A stretch of DNA of 64,000 nt from Macrosoma leucophasiata (taxonomy: Eukaryota > Arthropoda > Insecta > Lepidoptera > Hedylidae): contig JAWQUS010000017.1 of assembly GCA_036365455.1 (NCBI GenBank), positions 9,610,001-9,674,000 of the forward strand, in the 5' to 3' direction. The position numbers and the translations under genes are program-made. The number at the start of each line of letters is the position of its first letter. The first letter of the stretch is position 1. The notes below the pieces were generated by a model. It was not told the DNA's origin. It did no database searches and saw nothing but the letters and a program-made list of their open reading frames with translations. Below are positions 43,858-54,116 of the stretch, one piece after another.

Positions 43858-44037
43858 CAGTGATTCCCAAAGTGGTCCATATAGACCCCCTGGGGTCTAT
43901 GGGAGACTCGATGGGGGGTATGCGTAAATAAAAATGGGATGTATGTGAAAGTGATATAAATGTTAGCAAGGGGGTCCACCGAAACCAGAAAAAAATTTAA
44001 AGGGGTCTACAAGAAAAAAAGGATTTGGGAACCTCTA
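43858..44037. mobile_element. hAT-type MITE with 8-bp target duplication
   Basis: 180 bp, with imperfect TIRs (CAGTGATTCCCAAA / TTTGGGAACCTCTA) of hAT type. It is flanked on both sides by the perfect 8-bp duplication GGTTAGAT (43850-43857 and 44038-44045). The body is rich in GGGGTCTA words and has no open frame. Confidence 0.9.
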
Positions 44038-44045
44038 GGTTAGAT

Positions 44046-45150
44046 GAACATTAAGTTATTATGTAACGAATAGAACTAATTTTTTTTCGATTCCGTAATG
44101 ATGAAAATGCCATCTTTACGACAACGACGAAAAAACCTCGTTTCGTTGATGGGTACTTATGTAGATTAGCCTGTTCGATTTTGAGTAAAATTACACAGAT
44201 GGCGTTATAGTAGAATATATCAGTGCCATCTATCAGTTTAAGTCAACATTTCTTTCTGCCTCCGGCAACATGAGCGTTGTGGTTTCATTAGAAATGCTAG
44301 CTAAATAGTTCAGTTATAAAAATACAGATAGCGCAAAGTTAATATTTCTACAATAAAATGAATGTATTATCACATACGTGTAATTAAAAATACAAATAGC
44401 ACAGTATTCGTATCTTCGAGAGAGAAAAATGTTATAATTATATAATGTTGTTACATAAAATTAGTACATGGACTGCACCTACTTTATCATATGTTAGTTA
44501 ATGTTTCTAAATTTTATTATAATTCTGCACAGGAGGTAGGTAACCTAACCTACCTACATTTTGTGGTATTTGTCTTGAATATAAACTTTTCGTTTGGTTC
44601 CATTACAGCTCGATGAAAAAAAATCCTCCCCAGACAGTAATAAAATTCGTAATTCCTATCGTATTTGAATATTAATTAAGTATAAAAAACAGAAAAATGT
44701 TTATAATGAATAGGACACCTTTAAAAAAATCGATTACCGGGATATCATCGCATTATTCATTGACGAGACATGGTTAAACATTATATACATTATATGAGGT
44801 ATCATTATCTAATAATGAAGACCCGGCAAGACTAACTGATGGACTTCAGAATCGCATTGTTACAGTTTTACCATTCTGTGGTTTTACCAACCATAATAAT
44901 GTCAATAAAACAATGAAGCATAGATGTATTAGTAAATCTATGCAATGAAGTTTGTTAGAAATCTATTCTCTTTGGACGTTGTGTATTTATTTTACCATAG
45001 AGATGTGTTTCATTTTCTCTTTGTGTTCTCCCTTGTCATGTCCAACATTAAGCTAAATTTATAAACTAAATTATAATCTAAATTTAGCCTAAAATATCTT
45101 TTGTACAATCAAATTCTAAAACAGTGATTAAACTATAGCTAAATTACTAA
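44046..45150. other. Intergenic upstream of the small gene
   Basis: AT-rich, no repeat recognised. CTAAATTTATAAACTAAATT just upstream of the gene contains TTATAAA-type words, but I would not call a promoter. Confidence 0.35.
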
Positions 45151-45151
45151 A

Positions 45152-45517
45152 ATGAGTGATAAACTAAAAAACGAAAAAGCAATTTCAGTCGTATTTCAGC
45201 GAAGAAAACTGATAAAGAAGATTAACTCACCTCGATTTTGTTTGAATATAGGCTATGGAGATATAACAGAGGAATCTACAAAATTACTACTCAAACCTGA
45301 ATTAGCACCACAAAATCAATTTGAGAAATGTAATAAAAAAGAAAGGCATGTTAAAATATCACATTTGGTAAAATTTGTTGAAGAAGCTAATGTTCTGGAA
45401 GAAAATGCTGCCGACAAATTTTTAGACGACGTGGAAACTGCAATGTCTTCTTTCAATAATATGATTAACATTCTGAAATCTTACGAAGGCATCATTCAAA
45501 AGTTATCCAATAGCTAA
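45152..45517 (+). CDS. Small intronless gene of unknown function, 121 residues
   Basis: The frame runs from an ATG with A at -3 (CTAAAATGAG) to TAG-free sequence ending in TAA-type stop after KLSNS. AATAAA at 45565-45570 follows at a natural distance. The protein is hydrophilic. It has a basic N terminus (FQRRKLIKKI) and a central acidic/Lys-rich part. The helical C-terminal half (HLVKFVEEANVLEENAADKF, then DDVETAMSSFNNMINIL) could form a coiled coil. No signal peptide, membrane span or known domain is visible. It could be a subunit of a complex, a retrocopy or a lineage-specific gene. I do not recognise the family. Confidence 0.55.
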   Translation: MSDKLKNEKAISVVFQRRKLIKKINSPRFCLNIGYGDITEESTKLLLKPELAPQNQFEKCNKKERHVKISHLVKFVEEANVLEENAADKFLDDVETAMSSFNNMINILKSYEGIIQKLSNS

Positions 45518-45564
45518 TTGAAAATTATGATGGTACTGTATAAAATAGAAATAGAGTATTGTAA

Positions 45565-45570
45565 AATAAA
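45565..45570 (+). terminator. Poly(A) signal after the small gene
   Basis: AATAAA, about 48 bases after the stop codon of 45152-45517. Confidence 0.5.
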
Positions 45571-47394
45571 TTCCGAGGACAGTCGGCAGCGGAAACACCT
45601 AAAGTGTAGCTATCCGAGCTGAGCACAAATAAGCTCAACTTGTTTCCGTCATTTGGCTCCAGTCATTTCCTACTTCCGAAAACCCGATATCTTTTTAAAT
45701 TTATTGTGGCCGAATTACGTGTGATCGAAGTTTTGGATGTTTTATACCCAACCCAAAGTGTAATAGTAAGTTAACTATTTATAAAGTTTTTCCTTAAACA
45801 TTTTGAAATAGTTTCCTAAAGGCCAAGTGTGTGTGTGTGTGTATATTGTTATGTCAATTTAGCTCATTTCCAAATTTACGGGGTGCTTTATTGGAAACCA
45901 TCCTTTAAAAATATCATTGGCACCATATGCATCTTTCTCCGTTGTTCAACTGAACTAAGATTTTTTCTTCAGTCACTTTTAATCACTTTTTGGCTATTAG
46001 TTATAAAGAAAAAGTAGGTATTAGTTTTGTTTTCCATATTATTTTGTCTGGAGACAGACAGGCCACTAGAATCATATAAATTAATTGGATACTGGATTTA
46101 ATTGGTAAATTCTATCTGTCTGTATGTATATGCAATTTTTATTACCGAGTTTTCTATAACAATATTGTTTTTACCTTTAACATCAGCACGCCCTAGGAGC
46201 AACGAATATTTATTAAGCTTGCGTAGGGACATGGGCTCACATGGGTCTAGCACGCAAGCGTACCTTCACGCGAATTTTGACGTAATTTGTAATGTATGGT
46301 ACCCAGAGGGATACGGGTTTAAGCAGATATAGATAGGTCTTCGTTTTTTGTCTTACTTATTTTATTTTGCATTTCAGGTACAGGGAATTCTTAATAAGAA
46401 GATATGGTGCAGTTTTTTTAATGCTTCAGTTCTTAGTCATAATGGATCTTACGTTACTTTTTTCTTTGTAATTACTCTATTATCCGTGTTATAGCGTATT
46501 AGACTGCTAGTATCGGACAAATATACCCGTAAAACATAATTCGGTAAATAAATAAATATCTATCGGTGCGGTTCTATACATTTTTTATGTCATGGAGTGA
46601 CTAATAAAATAGTAATAATATAAGTTTATACTATGCGAGATAAATTCGTAATAATAGTTTATTTCAATAAGTATAATTAGATGAAACACGACTAATAGTG
46701 AGAGTTAATACCATTTAAACCCCTATTAAATTCGAGTCTGTAATTGAATCTGTTCCTTTGCCAATAAATTGTTCTATAAGTGATTTATCTTGCAGCCTGA
46801 CAGCCACTTCGCTTCGTATTCGGTGTGCCCTCAGATATTGGGAAAGTATTAATATTATTAAAAAGAACACGTACGTATTTTGTCCAACTTTAAAATTTGA
46901 GAATGAAGTAAGAATAGGAATACTATGCTTTATTTAATTTTCTGATTTCAAATCATGAGCGTGTTGCAAATATTAAGTTGTCATCCTCAAATTCTCGGAC
47001 AACAGATCTAAAATAGATACCTATCTAATGTAAACTTTTGGATGTTTTTGTATCTTGCTATGGATACGTTGTTATTGTATTTTCTTTGATTGGTCTGTGG
47101 GGCTAACCAAAAGAAAATTTTGAAAACGAATTATATCAAATAACCGAAATATTTTAATTAAAAAGAAGGAAGCTACCTACTGAGTTCTTATTTAAACAAA
47201 AGTCAATCTATATTTTCTCATATGATACAGTTATTATTTCGGCTGTTAGTTCTAACTATAATCAGTGTGACCGCTTAACTAAACTAAATTTTACCTTAAT
47301 CAAGTGTCATACGTATTTCTTTAGGTACATATTACCCAAATATTAACTTTAAAATATAGTCCCCACCGCGTGCGTGGAAGACGAACTTGTGATG
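45571..47394. other. Intergenic, no feature recognised
   Basis: A (GT)7 run at 45829. No gene or named repeat over 1.8 kb. Confidence 0.35.
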
Positions 47395-47460
47395 TCAGGA
47401 CCAGGTTATACTGAGGTCGCAAGTTCGATTCCTGCCTGAACTCAATTTTTTCATTCCATT
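47395..47460 (+). repeat. tRNA-derived SINE head fragment
   Basis: GGTCGCAAGTTCGATTCCTG is a B box. It is followed by CCTGAACTCAATTTTTTCAT, the same kind of junction as in 1482-1560. Confidence 0.5.
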
Positions 47461-47479
47461 TCTTTTTTAATTTCCAAAG

Positions 47480-47522
47480 TTCACTAGCATGTATAATTGC
47501 GAAAAATATACATGCTAGTGAA
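47480..47522. repeat. 16-bp-arm hairpin
   Basis: TTCACTAGCATGTATA (47480-47495) mirrors TATACATGCTAGTGAA (47507-47522), perfect arms with an 11-base loop. Confidence 0.85.
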
Positions 47523-47524
47523 TT

Positions 47525-47780
47525 GAAGGCTCCAGTCATCACTTAACATCAATGTGAACTGCACGTTTGTTTGACACTTTAATTACATAAAAAAAGATAT
47601 GATTGCTAAATGTTGTTCAAATCATTTCCCCATTCGTTTATTATATTTCAATAATACAACAGTGGCAACGCATCTTCATTTAAATCCCACGTTTTTATGC
47701 AGATGTTTATAGGCTCCAGTATCTCTATCAATGTGAACTGTAGGCTTGTTTACCATTACATGACATAAAAAATACATTAC
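47525..47780 (+). repeat. Two Metulj-like SINE 3' fragments
   Basis: At 47525-47595: GGCTCCAGTCATCACTTAAC to GACACTTTAATTACATAAAA. At 47660-47775: CAACGCATCTTCATTTA, then AGATGTTTATAGGCTCCAGT and GTGAACTGTAGGCTTGTTTA. The second is more diverged. Confidence 0.55.
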
Positions 47781-47884
47781 ATTTTAAGAATCATCTAAAT
47801 ATTGTTCAAATAATTTCCCCATTCGGTTATTCTGTTTCAATTTCTCACAGATGCCTCACAATGGTAAGCAAGCAGTGAGGGGTA

Positions 47885-47985
47885 TAATGAAGGCATTGTA
47901 CGGCCCGACGCGACGCCCCGATGACGTCATTACCCGCAACCTCTCGTCGACTCGGCACATGTCACGTGATATATCGCCATCGCCA
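47885..47985. promoter_or_regulatory. GC-rich patch with TGACGTCA and CACGTG
   Basis: GGCCCGACGCGACGCCCCGA, TGACGTCA (47921) and GTCACGTGAT stand out from AT-rich surroundings. Similar motif pairs occur in the 5' flanks of the transposon genes at 49870 and 51930. No gene start is seen next to it, so it may be a transposon scrap. Confidence 0.3.
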
Positions 47986-48173
47986 CCGATTGATTGAATA
48001 CTGTTAATCCAATAAATTGAATACAATATCAAATAATTTATATTTGCTTATGTCTTGTTTCCGTCATTGAACACATTACAAGCAACCTTGTCATTTGCTT
48101 TTATTCTGTCAGAATGACAGACATAACATTCTAACTAAATATGCAAAACATTGGCGCATACTTTCCCCCTTTT

Positions 48174-48782
48174 AAGGGTTCCGTAGTAAAGAAAGAACCC
48201 TTAAAGTTTCGCCATGTCCGTCTGTTTGTTCGTCCGCGGTTTAGCGCAAAAACTATTGGTACTAGAGACTTGAAATTTGGTACAAGTATACACCTTAATC
48301 ATGCCGACAAAGTAATAGAATAAAAATGCAAAAAAAATATCTAGGGTACCTGTCCTACATATAACGCGCGGATTTTTTTATTTTTTGTTTTCTTTATAAT
48401 GTGGGACAATGTTGGATAGGTCTTTCAAAAATGTTAGTGAAATACTATTATCATTTTTCGATTTAGTTAACCGTTTGTGACTTATTATGCTTTAAAGTGC
48501 CAATTTTCGTTAGAGTCAAGTGACCCCCCCCTCTACCAACTAAACGGTTGTTGTTAGAATCGAAACATTAAGGCAATAATAGCTACATATAACGAAATTA
48601 AAATCTATACTATAACAATTTAGTTGGCTTTACTTTGCGAGTAATAGTCGACCAAATGTACTTTACTCGAAAATTTTGAATAACTCCATAGAAAATATTT
48701 ATGTATTTATTTAATTATATTATTCAAACCTAAAAACTACGGAACCATATACTGCGCGTGGTCCGACACACACTTGACCGGT
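48174..48782 (+). repeat. GGTTCCGTA-type interspersed repeat, full length
   Basis: AAGGGTTCCGTAGTAAAGAA to CACACTTGACCGGTCAACG, with CGCCATGTCCGTCTGTTTGT and an inverted CTACGGAACC near the 3' end. It is collinear with 22409-23010. Confidence 0.7.
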
Positions 48783-48814
48783 CAACGTATGCCAAAAAAA
48801 ACAGTTTTATGTCG

Positions 48815-49190
48815 TGAACATACAAGCATACTTAGTTTACATTTCATATTGATGGTGGGTAACACTGTAGCCAAGGATCTTGGACTGTATAAACATGAAA
48901 CCAGATATTTCAATGTAGATGCTTTGCCACTCCTAAGGTATTAATTATGCCTCTGTGCCGTATACAGGGCCGTACATTACCACCACCTGACCGGCGCACG
49001 ATAGTGTTAAACGCTACCATCATACTTTTGTTATTACTAACGTTGATTTAAGCACCATGTAGTACTAAAAAGTGAGCCCGAGTTGCCTTGAATAAAGAAA
49101 TTATTATTATTACTATCATTTAGCGGTAAATAGATTAGGTAAGGCGATGGTGCCTCCGCCTGTGAGCTCCATCACTGGGGCCTTACCATT
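48815..49190 (-). mobile_element. Metulj-like SINE interrupted by an insertion
   Basis: The 3' part is at 48825-49020 (GGCCGTACATTACCACC, CACGATAGTGTTAAACGCTA) and the 5' part resumes at 49118 (ATCATTTAGCGGTAAATAGA) to ACTGGGGCCTTACC. About 100 foreign bases (49020-49117), flanked by repeated TACCATCAT/TACTATCAT, separate them. Confidence 0.6.
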
Positions 49191-49343
49191 ATTATCCCGA
49201 CACTTTCATTCACATACAAGCAATGAGTTAACCTCTTTCTTACATCTAGCTGCTATCAGGGTCGCTCGACCACATGGATACCATGCGTCGGTAAAATATA
49301 TTCCATTTGTTTTTGATAAGCCAGATAATATGTAATAATACTA

Positions 49344-49545
49344 CGTATAGAATGGACACTTCGACGTCCCGCCCGATTTCCCCGGCTCACCCAACCTCCT
49401 TCCCTCTTACGGGCGACGTTTGGTATTCTCTACGTGCTACGCACACAGGTACACGTGTAAATACACGTCACTGATTAATTAATGTCTGTGTAATAGAGAC
49501 CAAATTAGGCGCTTGTATGGCATTTTGGCAGAGTGTCCGCGGTGT
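49344..49545 (-). repeat. Interspersed repeat ending CGTAGTATT (copy 2)
   Basis: Reverse copy of 11751-11965: ACTACGTATAGAATGGACAC, CACCCAACCTCCTTCCCTCT, TACACGTGTAAATACACGTC, GTAATAGAGACCAAATTA. Confidence 0.65.
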
Positions 49546-49972
49546 GGATAAGTGGAGAGTTCCTCGACTGTACGTGGTATTGGATGATAATGATGGCGAA
49601 ATTTCCTCAAAGGTGGTGATTGGTATCCCATGGCATATACAGGGTTATTTGTAACTAGCGCATAATTCTTTATGGAAGGCTTTGGCTCATCCAGACTAAC
49701 ACTTTTGATGTACAACTTTTTTTAATGAAGAATGTTACCTAATTTTGAATATTAGCACTCCATATTCTCTGTCAAAAATAAAAAATTCTGGTGAAAGAAT
49801 TACTTTGATACGTCTATTAGTTTCCGATTTAGAAGTAAAACAAGTTGTAACCGCACGACGCGAGCTGCCGGTGACGGTGTGACGTCATAGTACAACACGC
49901 TTAGTCTGGCTCACGCAGTCCGCTCGCGGTTACGCGTCCAGGCCGTCGAAATTATACTTATTACTTTTAAAA

Positions 49973-50939
49973 ATGTCCAATCCAAATACTAGAAAATCAT
50001 GTGTTGTACCTAAATGTAAAAACACAACTTCCAATTCGCCGGAAAAGTTGTTTTTTATAGTTCCAAAGGACGCTAATATGCGAAAGAAATGGAAGCTATG
50101 AAGAGGTTAGATCCATTTGGAGAAAAAAGTACAGTTTATTGTTGTGAAGATCATTTTGACGTAAGTATAGTGATCACATTTTATGTAGGTACATATGTAA
50201 TAATAATTATTTTCATCTTATAATGAAACAATTTCTAACCGGATTGATCGTGTGTTTATTGATTTCAGATTTGCAGGAAAAATGTAAAATAAAGTACGCG
50301 ATTAATCCGGTAAAAAATTGTTTCATTACAATAAACAGTGATCGTGAATACCTAAGACATTACTATTATAATCATTTGTAGTTTACATTTATTTATTACC
50401 TATAAAAATTAAATCTGGTCAGAGGTGCAAAACCTTTGGTCACTTTGGTGTCAGAACTTTCCGTTATGTTTTTATATAGTGTTACATACTAAATTATCTT
50501 GAGAACAATGCAGCTGTTTTACGTTATCCTTTGTTTTCTATACAAGTTTGAATCTATACTAGACGGTGCCTACTGCTCTGCTCGCGTAGGCTAGGTGTAG
50601 ATGTAGCCATCATAAGATCTTTTTTTGTTTTAGATTGAGAATGATATGGAGAACTATACTAAATATAAGTTGGTCGGGGGAAGAATTAAGCTAAAACAGG
50701 GTATGGTTCCACACAAATTCAAATGTCAACAGGAAGAGGAAGATAAACCTCAGAGATCTGCAGTGTAAAAACGTAATCGTATAGAATATTTTGAGAAATT
50801 ATTAAATAAAGATAAAACTTCGGCGTTAGAAAAACCTGAAGAGATATTCGTTGCTAGCTGTGAAGACGAAACAATAATAGAAGATCCCTTAAGTTTTGGA
50901 AATAATAATCAGTGTTTAGAAATATCAAAAAAAAAGTAA
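49973..50939 (+). pseudogene. THAP-domain transposase gene, 5' part, broken
   Basis: Exon 1 (49973-50160) starts MSNPNTRKSCVVPKCKNTTS and ends CCEDHFD before GTAAGT. With the cysteines of CVVPKC and the Cys-His of CCEDHF it has the C2CH pattern of a THAP zinc finger. A small indel near 50095 shifts the frame (KKWKL-stop in one frame, EAMKRLDPFG in the next). Exon 2 begins at 50634 after TTTTGTTTTAG with IENDMENYTKYKL, VPHKFKCQ, then a TAA (50766), and remains readable to KKK-stop at 50939. The part that should encode the DDE transposase is absent. The gene meets the minus-strand gene end to end at about 50939. Confidence 0.8.
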
Positions 50940-51821
50940 GGGAGTGCAGTTCAGACATCACCTATTCTTTTCAGTTGAACATAACCAATAGCATTACCGC
51001 CATAGCTGTCTCTTGCCGATCTGAAATAAAATTTCAAATAAAAATGAATGGACTTACGTATTTTGTTAGTAAAAAAAAATAAATAAATAAAAAGTGCATC
51101 TGTTCAAAATCCACATTTTCAATTAAAAATAAATTCAATAAAATGGCTTTACGTATTTTGTAAGTAAAAAAATACAAATAAAAAAAGGTTTAGTACATCT
51201 GTAACGGTCAACCCAGTACATCTACATCCTAGGTACCTATCCTACTGCCTGTTAATAGGTATTATAAATGCCAAAGTTTGTGTGTGTGTGTGTGTTTGTT
51301 ATCTTTCACGCAAAAACTATGGACGAAGTCTGAAATAACACATAGGCTACTTTTAATCCTTGGAAAATGTACAGTACAGTGCCCGAGGCAAAAGCGGGCG
51401 AAGCTGAATATAATAATAGCTAAATGGCGGAAGCTAGTTTACATTAATAAATCAATGTATGTAAGTATTTATTTAAATTTACTTAGAAGCGCGGTACCTA
51501 TATATACATACGTACTTTCCTATAGCTACAAAACTACACTTTACCGTGAAAATTCTCGTCGTGTGGTTCTACTAGTTATTTGAGTTGCATTCTTCCATTA
51601 CAACATTGGTTGGGTATTTTATTTTGATAAAACAATTTGAACAGATAAACTATAGGTATTAAGTATAAGTAGTAGCAAGGAAAGTTTACTTACCTTTGCA
51701 TTTTTATGCCTCGCATTTCGGCGGCAACAAAATCACTATTTGTTGATAGATAATGCGCAACCATTAATCCATCTATTTTAGGTAGATTATCTGATTGTCC
51801 TTTTTCAAATCCTTCATCCAT
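50939..51821 (-). pseudogene. YqaJ-type nuclease gene, N-terminal exons
   Basis: Exon 1 (51821-51694, minus) starts MDEGFEKGQSDNLPKIDG, continues HYLSTNSDFVAAEMRGIK and ends at a GTAAGT donor. Exon 2 starts at 51020 after TTTATTTCAG and gives SARDSYGGNAIGYVQLKR, then IGDV and TGA where the family has Cys. These are the first segments of insect SWIM/YqaJ transposon proteins as I recall them. The zinc finger and nuclease parts should follow but are deleted. The intron (51021-51693) holds a moth repeat in reverse (51240-51440). Confidence 0.7.
51240..51445 (-). repeat. CGACTTCGTCCGCG-type moth repeat, reverse, diverged
   Basis: ATTATAAATGCCAAAGTTTG, a (GT)n run, TTTCACGCAAAAACTATGGA and GCAAAAGCGGGCGAAGCT match 16003-16205 in reverse. 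It lies in the transposon gene's intron. Confidence 0.5.
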
Positions 51822-52439
51822 TTTATTAATCGAATAATATTTACTATTATTACACTATAAACGTAATACACGGACGAAAACAACAAAATACTGCCCATAA
51901 TTGATACTGAGCGGGCCGCGGCGCGTTCGCGCGTTGTGATATGACGTCACAAGCGATCACGTGGCTATTAGCGGGATTCGATATTTTTCGAAACTTTGAA
52001 TGCTTATAAAATCAAAACTACTAGGTATTTTTTACTTCAACAAAAACTAGTGTATTTGTATACATACAGGCTTTACTGTGACAATTTCAAGCGATTTAGC
52101 ATACTTAGTAACATTCTTCATTCAGTTTTTTTTACCATACAAAAAATAATAAATAGAATTTGCAGTTCTAATATTTCTTAACTTCACATTGAGTGTCTAA
52201 GTAAACACATCACGCTATAATATGGTGGTACCTATTGGGATCTGACATGGGGGCGGGGCCTATTCAAAAAAATCTAACATGGCGCTGACACCGGTGCAAA
52301 TTGCACGGAAACACATGTTATAACATATGACTTTTGCGTAAATATCAATAGTATGTACGCAATAATAAACCAAATTGGCCGGCCAAATGTGAGGCTTACT
52401 TTGTTCCCAAAGATTTCCGCTTGGAATATACGGAGTACG

Positions 52440-52985
52440 AAAAAAAGACTGAGAAAGAGGCACGCGATACGTTCGCACTAAATACAAAAAAGACTGTGGG
52501 AGAGGTAAGACTGGTGGTTTTGCAACGAACTCCATGGCTGGCTGTGTGGAGACACAGCTATATACTGTGATAATACCATCAGGAGTGATGGTATTATCAC
52601 AGTATAAATTAACATGTTCGTTTTCTTTAGACTTTGGTATTATTGTCCACAAAAATGGATCATTTGAGTTGTTAGAGATAAAATGTCCTCATAAGGCACA
52701 CAATGACTGTGAGAGACGCGATCAGAGACAGTTTCGGGAAATGTTTGAACATGGAAACTGAGCCAATGAAGCTGAAGAAAAAACATAAGTAATAGTTATA
52801 ATAAGGCAATTTTAAATATTACAGAAACGTCTTTCATTATTTACGCCCCTTACGACAAGAGTTTAATTAATGTGAAAGTCATTCTTGACGAAGATTTTGT
52901 GACAGAAATATTGCTTCAGTTAAAGAAAGTATACCGGAATATAATGTTGCCCGAGATCTGTTCAAGGAATAACGATGGAGTTCAT
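52440..52985 (+). pseudogene. YqaJ nuclease C-terminal part, broken
   Basis: The frame reads KEARDTFALNTKKT, then VLQRTPWLAVW, where the family has a PWLG-type motif. After a 46-base hairpin (52561-52606) homology resumes as LDFGIIVHKNGSFELLEIKC plus PHKA, the YqaJ active-site region (D...LEIKCP). A last segment at about 52833-52970 (FIIYAPYDKSLINVKVILDE, LLQLKKVYRNIMLPEI) matches the C-terminal end. Stops and shifts separate the three. It is on the strand opposite to the N-terminal exons. Confidence 0.7.
52561..52606. repeat. Perfect 21-bp-arm hairpin in the YqaJ relic
   Basis: 52561-52581 is the reverse complement of 52586-52606, with GGAG between. It lies where the nuclease motif should be and breaks the frame. 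Confidence 0.92.
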
Positions 52986-53555
52986 TGTTTTGATGTAAAT
53001 CACAACTCTATTATTGTTTTGTGATAGGTAATTTATATCACAAAAGATACCTACTTCACTTGCGCTTTACTTAAATAAAAATGCAGTTAGAATAATAATA
53101 TTGTCGAAAGAGTTTGAGTGATAAAGAAACAGTATTTTTAATATATTGTTGAAATTGATTGATATTTTATTTGATACACAAAAGTTACATGATGAAAATA
53201 AAATAATATGATAATCCAAGAACTAATCTCGCTATTTTGCATCGGTGAGCTACTTACAAAAAATGCCTCCAGGTGCCGTGGTAAAAAAGTTTGATGCCAA
53301 TAGACGTTCCTACTGCGTTTTGGCAAAAGTCATACAACAAAAGTTGTTAGTCTTAACGTACCTAACTCACCTTTGACGATTTATGCGTTAGATATTTTTA
53401 ACCCTGTATATGTGTATGAGTGCGAGTCTCATACATGTCTCTGCTGCCGCCCTCTTTGAGACGTAAAGGTATAAAGTTTGTTAATTATTTTTTTATCTCA
53501 CATCATAAATTGACGCTTTATTTATAAAGCGTTAAAATATAATAAATATGTCCTT

Positions 53556-53606
53556 GTTCTACCTAGGATATTACCTAAGTTCTTTAGGTAATATCCTGGG
53601 TAGAAC
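53556..53606. repeat. 22-bp-arm hairpin, one mismatch
   Basis: GTTCTACCTAGGATATTACC at 53556 mirrors GGTAATATCCTGGGTAGAAC at 53587. Confidence 0.88.
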
Positions 53607-54116
53607 TTTCTCTTGTACAAATGGACACTAGTCTTGTTCAAGTGGCTGAAGAGAAAACAATAAAATTCTATAAAATATTAAATAGTTATTCATTTAAAAA
53701 AGATTTATTGATAACGCTTAGCCTGTAAGCAAGAAAAAGTTACTTTATAATTAAAATAAACGTATGTTGATAGAACCGATTGCCGGAACTCACTTGCTTT
53801 GATTTGATGCATTTTCCGTTTATTCGTCGTAGTTTGAGAGATTCAAAAGCTCTTACAGCGTCTCTGTTTAAACCCTCACTCGGGCTCCAGGTACAAGTTA
53901 TAATGCACTTTTAGTTAAGTTTGGAGATATGAAGAAGTTTTAACAGACTTGCGTTTGTTTCCTGTATTTTTTTACTGTTTATGTAAAATGTGACATTATT
54001 TGCGCTGTTTTGAGTGGAATTTATTTTCAAAGTCCAGTTTTAACTCAAAGCGTTAGCGTTGTGATTGTCTGTTTCTTTTTAATTATTCACAGATTCAAGT
54101 CTTCATTTCCTTATTT
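53607..54116. other. Intergenic, no feature recognised
   Basis: Nothing identified. Confidence 0.35.

Larger units (their letters stand above)
49639..53407. mobile_element. Two-gene DNA transposon relic, ISL2EU/IS4EU-like
   Basis: The termini are inverted. ACAGGGTTA plus AGCGCATAA at the left (49639-49665) corresponds to TTATGCGTTAGAT plus TAACCCTGT at the right (53381-53407). A further block, AGACTAACACTTTTGATGTA at the left, mirrors TACAACAAAAGTTGTTAGTCT-like sequence at 53335-53354. AT flanks both sides as a target duplication. Inside are a broken THAP gene (+), the N-terminal exons of a YqaJ-type nuclease gene (-) converging on it, and a YqaJ C-terminal part on the plus strand. THAP transposase plus YqaJ nuclease and an AT target duplication fit ISL2EU/IS4EU transposons as I recall them. 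No DDE catalytic core is left. Opposed YqaJ pieces suggest two copies fused or an inversion. Confidence 0.72.

Noticed and set aside
51278..51583. 101-codon open frame starting in a GT run
   Set aside because: It lies across a reversed moth repeat in the transposon intron and has no protein-like features.
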